Made by a program: the position numbers and the translations under genes. Below are positions 1-10,700 of a stretch of DNA of 64,000 nucleotides, piece by piece. Numbering within the stretch: position 1 is the first letter of the stretch; the number at the start of each line of letters is the position of its first letter. The notes beneath the pieces were generated by a model. The model saw nothing but the letters and a program-made list of their open reading frames with translations, made no database searches and had not been told where the DNA came from. Location of the stretch: the NCBI GenBank assembly GCA_964019695.1, contig CAXHUL010000250.1, positions 186,001 to 250,000 of the forward strand, read 5' to 3'. This stretch comes from Loripinus fragilis (taxonomy: Eukaryota > Mollusca > Bivalvia > Lucinida > Lucinidae).

Positions 1-278
1 ATGCAACTTCAATCCAAATTGAATATGAAATGCAGAATTGCATTTACTTTCTTTATGCTTGTCCCAGGACAAGTAAATAGAAATGTCTAGTTGTCCTGAA
101 TGAAATGGTGACCAGGTCAGACAAGTCGGGCATGGTTTATCCACACCTCTGGCTTTTCTAATTTCTACAAAAATTCATCTGTGTAGGTATTCATTGGGGG
201 CCTTTAGAATGCTTCCAATGAGTACCTAAAGAAAAGTATCCTAGAAAAATAACAGCTGTAGGATAAGATAGACAAATA
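1..278. other. no gene or repeat recognised
   Basis: AT-rich sequence with no splice-bounded open frame that I can support. It presumably belongs to an upstream intron of the ASH-domain gene. Confidence 0.4.
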
Positions 279-873
279 AATAGAGGATCATACATGAGTG
301 CTTGTGAATTTATTAACCAAGTTGAGGAAAAGAGAACATATGTGAGGTTCTGCCAAGCATTTTATTGATTTCGCATGGAGTTGAATAAATTCAATAGAAC
401 ACGAGCACAAAATATAAGATTCTATTTATGATATGAAACTAAAATTATTTTGAAATACTTTTTAGTGTCAAAACATTACGATTTTGCCAAATATATATAG
501 CATTGTTTTTGGCATCACTTTGTAAGAAGAACAATATATGTAAATCCCTAGTGGTTTATAAATTTTTATCATATGATGTCGCATCTGGGAGTGAAATAAT
601 GCCATGCAATAAAATCTATAAACACTAGTGGTTTGCAGATATATGGGAAATGATATGACTTCCATAACAAGGTTGCGTACATAGTGACCTAAGTATGACG
701 TTTTTACGGCAGAAATGAGATTTCAAAGTTTAATGTCATATGAAAAAAAGAATCTAACATTCATGCTCTTGTATTATTGAACTCGTTGCGAAAAAGCCTC
801 ACATTTTATCTCTTTTCCCCAACTTGTTTAATAAATTCAATAAAACAGGAGCACTTATGTAAGATCCTCTATG
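279..873. repeat. foldback (inverted-repeat) element
   Basis: The left arm (279-345) is repeated in inverted orientation at about 776-873, with roughly 85% identity by eye. An inner inverted pair lies at about 544-575 and 607-637, and a partial second copy of the right arm lies at 369-420. This looks like a non-coding foldback transposon. The minus-strand frame at 468-665 falls inside it and is not a gene. Confidence 0.6.
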
Positions 874-910
874 TAATGCATGGTGATATATCACTCACAG
901 AAGTGACATC

Positions 911-1125
911 ATATGTGCCCTGACACAAGAAAACCTGTCTTTGGGGTTTCCGAATATCAAAAGCGCAGACCAGCCTGTTATTTGCTATTTGGGAAGTAAC
1001 ATATCTAGACTTGCTACAAGGGAAATTTAATTTTTCTAGCTAGTCTAGGTAGCTGAGTAGCCTGGTTTGAGTCTTACTTTCTAGTAAACCCTGAAGACAG
1101 GTTTTCTTGTGTCCAGGCCCGTATG
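911..1125. mobile_element. MITE family A, copy 1
   Basis: The ends are inverted: ACACAAGAAAACCTGTCTT at the left and its complement near 1093-1113. The same about 240-bp element occurs at 16256-16500 and 35405-35648, and as internal fragments at 45632-45838 and 52858-53069. Confidence 0.75.
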
Positions 1126-1252
1126 ATAAGCTGCTGTAATGTTTTATCAATACCGATCCCATAACTCCTCTTGTTTTTGTTTTTTTTGGTTAAGGTACAA
1201 AGTTTGGATCACTTCTGTACGAAGATGTTGACTGATTTTTATTTTATTTCAG

Positions 1253-1335
1253 CTTGTCCCCTTACATGCTACATTGACTGTACCACAGTTTACTTTGTCA
1301 AAGGAGTCGTTAGACTTTGGTGTTTGTCTGGTGGG
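1253..1335 (+). pseudogene. duplicated partial exon, copy 1 (ASH gene)
   Basis: Begins after an acceptor-like TTTTATTTCAG ending at 1252 and encodes the same residues as the start of the exon at 1547 (TVPQFTLSKESLDFGVCLVG). It is cut at the repeat junction, where GGG|GTAAAG creates a donor-like site. The 83-nt length is not a multiple of 3, so including it would shift the frame. Reading through the junction meets TAA at once. Confidence 0.7.
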
Positions 1336-1399
1336 GTAAAGGTACAAAGTTTTGATCACTTCTGTACGAAGATGTTGACTGATTTTAATTCTATTTCAG

Positions 1400-1482
1400 C
1401 TTGTCCCCTTACATGCTACATTGACTGTACCACAGTTTACTTTGTCAAAGGAGTCATTAGATTTTGGTGTTTGTCTGGTGGG
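1400..1482 (+). pseudogene. duplicated partial exon, copy 2 (ASH gene)
   Basis: Second 147-bp copy with an intact acceptor AG at 1398-1399 and the same artificial GTAAAG junction donor at 1483. It encodes the first 27 residues of the exon and then hits TAA if read through. Whether splicing uses this acceptor is unknown. Confidence 0.7.
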
Positions 1483-1546
1483 GTAAAGGTACAAAGTTTG
1501 GATCACTTCTGTACGAAGATGTTGACTGATTTTTATTCTATTTCAA

Positions 1547-1700
1547 CTTGTCCCCTTACATGCTACATTGACTGTACCACAGTTTACTTTGTCAAAGGAG
1601 TCATTAGATTTTGGTGTTTGTCTGGTGGGTCAAACAAGAGAGTTACAGTTGATGTTGTCTAACCTGACCTCTTCTCACACACACTGGTCAATTTCACAAG
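1547..1700 (+). CDS. ASH-gene exon (full-length copy, third repeat)
   Basis: 154 nt, phase 1 at its end, followed by donor AAG|GTCAGT at 1701. It reads LVPLHATLTVPQ, then SLDFGVCLVGQTREL, then LSNLTSSHTHWSISQ. It is the only copy continuing past the repeat junction. The dinucleotide before it is AA (1545-1546) where the other two copies have AG, so a canonical acceptor is missing here. Confidence 0.8.
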
Positions 1701-4700
1701 GTCAGTGATAACATCCTCAGAGAATCAGTAATAAACTCAAGATTTCTTTTAACCCTTTCCTTCATGAATATTCATGCTAGGCTCCACCTACTATGAATAA
1801 TTGATGTTGCCTAAACTGACCTCTTCCCACACACAATGGTCAATTTCACTAGGTCAGTAATAACATCCTCAGAGTATCAGTAATAAACTCAAGATTTCGT
1901 TTGACTCTTTCTTTTATATATACTGAGGGAAAAAAGTTTAACAATATACTTTGGGGATTCAAAGTTTCGAAGAAATAGAATGTTTAATATCATAGTGTCA
2001 AAAAAATAGGCTGACAAACGTTCACGAGTACGATGACATTAACAGGTTGACATTTCACATAATGTAAAGTCTGATTTTATGCCCCCTTGCTAAAACAGCT
2101 AATCGGGCAATAGTGCGAATAGTTTTCGACTAAAAGTTTCATTTTTCTGTCCAATGTTTAGATCTAAAAGCAAGAGAGTAAAAAATGGTTTAAAACTGAA
2201 TGTTATGTTCATGCTATTCGTACAGGTTTTAGTTGAAAATCGTATTTTTCCAAATTACCTCCCTTTCAATTGAATAACATTTGAAATTAAAATGCTCAGC
2301 AGATCAAATCCTCACTATGAAGTTGGATTTTGTTTCTTTTGACCACTTGCGGGTAGCCATTAGTTCATTTTCAAACAAGTGACATGTTTGCGAACTTGCC
2401 AATTAAAAAGATCTTATGTTTCAAAGATCACCCATGGGAAACCCCATTATAAATAATTGCTAAACTTTTTTCCCTCAGTATATATTCATGCTAGGCTCCA
2501 CCCACTATGAATAATTATATAAATAAACTTTCATGTTTGTACATAGAACGAAGAAATTACTTGTCAGGTCCACTAGTGTATGATCATATCATATTTCCAT
2601 AAGTAAACAGAGTAGATCCTGAGTCTGCTCTGTTTGTAGAAGTGTTTAAAGACGTCTGTACAATGTAAATGTTAAAAAGAGTGGAACAAATGATTGTGGG
2701 CCATGATTCATGGCCGTACATAAGTGGTCTTATCAATCAAATGCATGTCAACATTAGAGACAAAGAACTACATGTACTATACCTCATCATAAGATCTTTT
2801 TATACCCCCCGCAAACTTTGTTTGCAGGGGGTATACTGTTTTCATGTTGTCCGTCCGTCCATCTGTCCGTCCTTCCGTGCGTGCGTCCATCCGTCCGTAA
2901 CGTTTTGTTTCCTTAATAACTCGAAGAGTCATTGCTGGATTTTCATCAAACCTTGCAAACATGTTCATGTACGCAAGACAAATACTTTAGACAAAAAAGT
3001 AAGGGCTAGGGGCCAATTCTTTTAGAGTTATTTCCCTTTGTAGTTCTAAATGGCTTTTAATATAGGGCTTTATGCTTATGCTATTATAGGCCATACATGA
3101 GCCTATCAACTCCTACCACAGCTTTTGATGGAACAATTTGATACTTTTCCTATACAATGTAGACACATTGAACATATGCATGAAGGAGTTTGGTTCAGAA
3201 AAAATATTTTTTGACAAAATGACAGCTGTGAGAACTTCGACGATTTTTCCCTAATAAGGTGTTTGTATATGCATAGACGGTGCCTTTATGGGCCGATCAA
3301 CTCCTACCACAGCTTTTTATGGAGCAATTTGATACTTTGCCTATACAATGTAGACACATTGAACATATGCATGAAGGAGTTTGGTTCAGAAAAAATATTT
3401 TTTGACAAAATGACAGCTGTGAGAACTTAGACATTTTTTCCCTTATATAGCTTTTGTATATGCATAGATGGTGCCTTCATGGGCCAATCAACTGCTACTA
3501 CAGCTTTTGATGGAACAATTTGATTCTTTGCCAATACAATGTAGACACATTGAACATATGCATGAATAGTTTGGTTCACAAAAAATAATTTTGACAAAAT
3601 GACAGCTGTGAGAACTTAGACATGGATAGTGCCTTTATGGGCCAATCAACTCCTACCACAGCTTTTGATGAAGCAATTCGATACTTTGTCAATACAATGT
3701 AGACACAATGAACATATGCATGAAGGTGTTTATAATTTTTGTTTGAACAGATTCTACTGAAATCTTTTCAAAACTAAGGTCTTCTTGTTCGAACTATGAC
3801 TTGCCAAGTTTTTTCACTGACTCTTACTGTGCGGGGGGTATCTAATAAGCATTGCTTATTGACTTTTTTCATTGTCACAATACAATTAATTCATTTTTTT
3901 TGTATTTTTATGCTGTAGAATCACAGCTGTATTTTTCATTTTTTCCACATAAAAATATTTCTCATACTTCACAAAAATCTAAAATGTGCAAAAAAACTTA
4001 AAAAGAATTGTTGATAAAAGATAGCCTTTCAAATTACTCAAGGGTCATAAAGCTATTATACTGGCTGGAGACCAGCAATTGAAATTTGTTTTCAAATTCG
4101 AAACAAGCTAATGGAAATATATCATAAATTCTAACACACCTCGCCTATAGAGCTAATGGTTATAATCTGTGATATATTGTGGACAATAGTTCACAGCTAA
4201 AGTGTGTGATAGCTGACGTCACTGGAAAATGACGTCATTCATGGCGTTAGACGATGTAACGTCGTTTTTACACTTGAAAGACGTTACAATTACATGTGAA
4301 CGTATGCGACGTAGTCTAAGTATTGGCGGGAGTTCTTCAGTGCAATGGCGGAAAGTTGGAAGAAGCTGAAGACTTCGAATGTGTTTTCGTCGTTTATTGT
4401 GTGTTTGAATCGAAATAGATCAGCTCCAGTGCGTGAATTGTTGAGTAATAATTCACTGTTTGTCGGTCAGTTGTACGAAGATAAATCACTCGCGCTGCGC
4501 GCTCATGATTTGATCTTCTTTACAACTGACCTCCAAACAGTGAATTATTACTCAACAATTCACTGCTGGAGCTGATCTATTTCTTAAATAAAAAAATATA
4601 TAGCCACATTTTGGCCAAATTTTTAAATTTAAACCTTGAAAGGTATTATATTAATTTTCATCATTTTAATATTAAAAATATTACTTGAACTTGCAGTCTT

Positions 4701-7700
4701 CATCAATTAAAACATAATCTGTTGGTCACAATTCCTTCATATTTGCAACTTGGCTAGTTCAGAAGCACACTATAGTACATAAACATTATTATAATAGTTA
4801 CTTGATCTGGCATACAGTATCAAGTCAAGTGGATGAGGTCATACCATCGGATCACCCAAGAAGTGAAGCGTCAAGGGTGATCCAATGGTATGACCTCATA
4901 CACAAGACGTGATACTGTATGCCAGATCAAGTTACTATTATAAAAATATGTTTATTATATCCCTTTTTCTGACAGTATTCTGATTTTATAAATTGTTTTG
5001 GTCTTCAATCCAGAAAAATTGTGGGAATATTTCCTCTTGACGTTACGTCATCATATTTTCAGTCTCTGGTTACAAACTTGAAAATTACTTTAAATAACGT
5101 CGCCGCAAAAACAGGTCACCGACGTTAGCCTCGGTTTAAAGGATAGTGATATGGAATCAGAAAACCTCAGTTCGTTGATCTGGCTTTCTGTATCAGATGT
5201 CCAGAAAACAGACAGTTCAAAAAGATTGTATCATTTATAGGTATATAATAAAATGTATTATCTGCAGATAGTTATCAGCTATATGATATCAAAACTGTAG
5301 TGGGCATATATAGACCCATAAACTAAAAGCAGTTAAAGGATGACAAATAAAAGAATTTTATTAGTTACCTCTCATTTTAACAGCATTGTTGCACCTTGAT
5401 CTAATAAAAATTGTCTCTCTCACTGCTGTTATCTTTATCACGTCAACTTGACATTTCACTTTTTATGGCCCCATTTTGTAAAAGGGGGTTATACTGTTTT
5501 TTTATAGCCCCACTTTGTAAAAGGGGGGCTATACTGGTTTTGTGTTGTTTGTCATTCCGTTCGTCATAATTTCATTTCCACTCAATATCTTGAGAACAAA
5601 TTGATAGAATTTCACTAAATTTTGTGTATGCATTGATATTGATAAGATCTATGTTAGGATTGTTATACATCATTTTTCACGCATTTGTAATAGAGTTATG
5701 GCCCTTGATTGATGTCAGAATTTCATTTCCGCTCAATATTTTGAGAAGAAAATGATAGAATTTCACCAAATTTTGTATATGCATTGATATTGACAATATC
5801 TATGTTGGGATTGTTACCTGTCATTTTTTTGCATTTGTACCAGAGTTATGGCCCTTGATTCACATCAAAATTTAGTTTCCGCTGAATATCTTGAGAACAA
5901 ATTGGCAGAATTTCACCAAATTTTATATATGCATACATATTGACACGATTTGAGTTTGGATTGTTACATGTCATTTTTCACACATTTGTTCCAGAGTTAT
6001 AGCCCTTGATTTTCCCCAGAATTTCGTTTCTGCTCAATATCTTGTGAACAAATTGACAGAATTTCACCAAATTTTATATATGCATTCATATTGACAAGAT
6101 CTACGTTGGGATTGTTTCTCATAATTTTTCGCACATTTGTACCAGAGGAATGGCACTTGATTTATGTTGAATTTCGTTTACACTCAATATCTTGATAAAA
6201 AATAACAAAATTTCACCAAATTTTATATATGCATTCACATTGACAAGATCTAGCTTGGGATTATTACACATCATTATTCGCAGATTTGTACCAGAGTTAT
6301 GGCCTTTGATTTACACAAGAATATCGTTTCCGCTCAATATCAGAATTTCACCAAATTTTATATATGCATTCATATTGACAAGATCTAGCTTTGGTTTGCT
6401 ACCTTTAATTTTTTGCCTATTTATAACAGAGTTATGGCCCTTGATTTATGTCAGCATTCCGTTTCCGCTCAATATCTTGAGAATAAATGGACATATTTTG
6501 ACCAAACTTTATATAACTATTTATATTGGAAAGATCTAGGTTGGGATTGTTAGCTGTCATTTTTTTGCACATTTGTAACAGAGTTATGGCTATTGATTGA
6601 TGTCAAAATTTCGTTTCCATTCAATAGTTTTGTAACACTTTTGTGTATAGGTACTTTTTATTCATGTAATGGCATGTATGTGCCCAATTTCAGCAGTTAT
6701 GAAATACTCAAGTGGACAGCTCATTAACTGAAGTTAATAAGGGTCAACCTATCAGAAATATCACGATTCGTTTGATCTTATTTTTAGTGTCTCCCAATAA
6801 ACACTTATATAGCTAGCTGAAGGGTTGTTAATGGTAGGCTATAGAGTTCAGTAAAGGGTTGTATATCCGACCTTGCTGCGCCATACAATATTTCAATACA
6901 TTGCAGACTCAGAACAGTTGGCTTCTGGTGAAGCTGTCTGATCAGGTCTGCACTGTTTGTGTTTCGAATGGAAACGTTTGCCATAGTTTGGCGTCATTAG
7001 AATGACAATTGATAAAAACATAAATTGGTTCAGGTTCTTCGGCGTAGCAGGGGTTTAATGTGACCATGATAATTGTGAATTTCATTTCGACCAATCGAAA
7101 TGGCTCTACTATCCTAACCTTTACCGATAACCAATAGAAAATACGCTTCTATGAACAGATGGGATTGGAGATACCTCAAAACCGGGGTGCATCCATTTCC
7201 ACAGGAAGTTTTTTGGCTTGACACAAGAGAGTGAAATTGGGAAAGGTTTTGGACAGTCGGGTTTCTAAAAAAATATTATTAAATTATAAAAATAAATCAC
7301 TCCACTTTGGACTTGTAAAATAAATTGACAAAATTCAGGGTTGTTAATCATTGACTTAAGAAAAAAATACACAACGCGGAGGAACAGTATAGACTTTGAT
7401 CAGTAATCACACTTGTTGATTGGTACCGTGCCCATAGATATTGACAGTGGTACATTTGTTGATTTGGTCCGCATGACCAGGACAGAACTTGATCAGTGAA
7501 CACCGTAGTACTACATTTGTTGATTTGGTTGCCGTGCCAGAGGATCGAACTTTGGAACCATACAGACGTCGCTGGAAGTTGCATTGGTAAGTCTTTTGAT
7601 CTACTTATCTGGGCTTTCCTGTACATTGAATAAAATTAAGATATTGGACAGTCATATCAATTGTCATATAGGTTTAATCTGCTACTTGATAAATAGTACC

Positions 7701-10700
7701 TTAGCAAATTATTTTTTTTTCTGTTATTTACAAGGTGTTAAGAAATAGATTGGTGTCAATTTTTGTTTTATATTAAAAATAATAATTAATAATTAAAAAT
7801 ATTTTTTTAAATTTAATTACACTTATTGTACTCTATTAATTTAATTCAATATGGCCGAATTTCAAGAGTTAGCTAAGGCAATCAATGACAATTCTCAATG
7901 CTTGGTGCAGACTGCGCAAGGCATGAGTGAGCACAATCAAACAATGATTAAATGTACTAAACAAATTGTAGCGGAAGTTGATAGTTTAGACTTAGGAGAA
8001 GCTAGTGATGAAAAATCGCAAATTTTTCTAAGTATCATCCTAACACAGGCTGGAAATAAAGATAAACCAGAAAGGGCTAAACATAAAACGATCTTTGAGG
8101 GAAATTTGGATAAAGATTTGGTTAAGGAAATTGAAGGAATAGCATTTTCGAGTAATAAGGTAGTAAAAGCCAGTGACGAGAAAAAGGGCAAGGATTTTAG
8201 TGACAAATATAGACCAAATGATAGGGGCAGACATACGGACAGACACTAGGGCTAAAATATATATTTTATATACTGAAGCTGTTTTGAGGGCCTATAAATA
8301 AGTAACTAAAATTGATAGGGTTGATTTTAATTATAAAGTGAGGAATTAATTATCTAATATGGATATTTTCTTTTGACACAATTGGTTGGAAAATTTATTT
8401 CAAAGAATAATAGCATGTAAATTTATGAAAGGCTTCAGTCAGTTTTGGTTCGAATATTGATCAAGTTTGTTTTGAGACATAAACTGGGTAGATCATGATT
8501 AGTTATATGTTAAAGAATTATTTGCCTTTTTAAGAAATTTGTAGATAGCAGTATGTAATTGATATTCTGTGAGAGGTAGAATGGTTGTTTACTTTTGTCA
8601 AAAGTAATTTGAAGGTGTTGTATACCTTGTTAACCTTGTGAATCTGTGATGCTGATTTTGTGCAAGCTTGTGTTTTGACTTAAGTGGTCAGAAATTATAT
8701 CTGGTACAACTGTTTTGTATTGATCAAGTATGATCAGCCATTTTGGAAGGTCAATGTTTATATAGAGATTGTAAGTTGCTATATAGCAAGCATGATGCCA
8801 TATTTCGTGTAAAGCGGTAGTTGACGCTTTCTTACTGGAGTCTCTGAGTAAGGATTAGGGTTTGTTCATACATGAGAAGTCGAAATTAGTCGACAACCCT
8901 TGGAGTCCTTGTTAATTTTTTATCACAGATTGAAATGAGTATGGATGGTGTGTTAGAAACGTGTAGATTTTTTTTTTTTCTTTCGTGTATATAGAAATTT
9001 AAATTGGTAAGCTTTGTGGAAAGCAGTGGTATATTTTAGCACTCAGTAGTGCGTTGTTGCAACAGGTGTAATTAATTGACTTAGTAGTCGGATGTTTTCC
9101 GGTGCTAATGTTTTAGCATTTTGGCAATTTTTATGGTCAAGCTACTTGAATAGGTCAATGGGGTTAATGAGAAAGAGACTTGTAAGTTGTTAAAGAACAA
9201 GCTTAATGACATATTTTGTGTTAGACGGTAGTTGACGTCTACTTACTGTAAGGTCTTGCGTAAGGACATGATTTTTGTATATAGATAAGGGTTGATGTTA
9301 ACGACCGCCCATTTAGGTCCTAATGAGTTATGATATATTGTATAACTTGTTGAGCAAGTGTGTTAGAGACTAAGATTTATTTTATATAAGTGCATTGATG
9401 CACATAAGTGTAGTTTCATAGAATGAGAGATCTCGGTTGTTAAGGGGGTCCATGCTGTTATTTTGGGAAGCTTTGGCTATTATATTATAGACTGTTGAAA
9501 GAGACGGACAGACAGAGCAGACGTAAGCGTAAGATGAAATGTGTATAAATTGGCCGCTAATCAAGACACTTTGATGCATGTTGTGGAAGAGTCGCTATCT
9601 ATACTTAATGTATCCAGAATGGAAATTAAGGAAAACAGGCAAAGAATTAATGACTTGTTAATGCTAATTGGGTCAGTTGAGGATAAGGTTATTAATATGT
9701 CTAATCATTTAGAGCAAGAAATAAGAGAAGCCAGGACAATAGTGGTATTGTTTTCAAGGCTTAATACGTTAATAGGGGAACTAAAACTTGCCTTGTCAAG
9801 ATCAATGTACTTCTATGTACATTTCCAAATACAAATACAAGCAGTAGCTATGCAGAAACTGTCACCAACGACAATTCCTGCAGAGCGATTACGCAATATG
9901 TTACTCGAAATTAAGGACAAGTTGCCACAGACTGTAGGTTTACCACGTGATCCACGTGCGCATTTATTTGATTACTATAAACTTTTATCATGTATACCTA
10001 TTTTCGATGGTAAACACATTATTATTTCAATAAGGGTTCCCTTGGTGGAATATTCACAACAATTTGATATATTCCGTGCTTATTCCTTACCTGTGCCATT
10101 GTTAGGCAGGACAAGGGTTGATAAGGATGATAAAAAACTTTTAGCATATTATAAGCTAGAATCCAATTATTTGGCGATCAATTCAGATAGATCTCAATAT
10201 ATTTTATTAACGGAAACTCAGGTTAAAGATTGTGTTCAATCAGGCTTGCAAATCTGTAACGTAAAAAGTCCTATAAGAAATGCTAATGTTGGGCTTAATT
10301 GTCTTTTAAGTAACTTCAATCAGGATAAGGTTCACGTCAAGAAATTTTGCAATGTATGGATACATCAAACCACTTTACCGACTGCATTTTATCTGTCTAA
10401 TGATGTTTACTTGGTTATTTTGGATAAGCCAACAGTATTTCATTTGTCATGTAAGAAAGAAGAAAGTGGAAGACAGCAAGTTGATCCACCATTTGGGTTT
10501 CTGACATTACATAAGTCGTGTCAGGCTACGTCGAATCATTTTTCATTGTTAGGGTATTTTGAGGGTCGTTCAACAGAAAACATCGAAAACTTTGCAAGTA
10601 ATATGTTGAAGGACTATAATATTTCAGACTTGAGGGTTTGGGATGACATAAATCGAATTGTTCCTTTCAGCAATGATACTATTAAAATTCCACCTAAATT

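Larger units (their letters stand above)
1191..1629 (+). repeat. 147-bp tandem repeat x3 (exon plus intron end)
   Basis: Three units with an exact 147-bp period: the GGTACAAAG motif recurs at 1194, 1341 and 1488. Each unit holds the last about 60 bases of an intron, a pyrimidine-rich tract and the first 83 bases of an ASH-domain exon. Because 147 is divisible by 3, a long open frame (1171-1662) runs through in the wrong frame. That frame is a by-product of the repeat and is not the protein. Confidence 0.9.

Noticed and set aside
1171..1662. 163-codon open frame with three 49-residue repeats
   Set aside because: It is the wrong frame of a duplicated exon plus intron end. The ASH-domain frame and splice sites explain the sequence better.
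2669..3025. 118-codon frame
   Set aside because: Runs across the hairpin end and CCGTCC tract of a tandem-repeat element.
7348..7626. 92-codon minus frame
   Set aside because: Lies antisense across the LTR end and PBS region of the retroelement.
9382..9579. minus-strand 65-codon frame before env
   Set aside because: Antisense to the retroelement leader, with no supporting feature.
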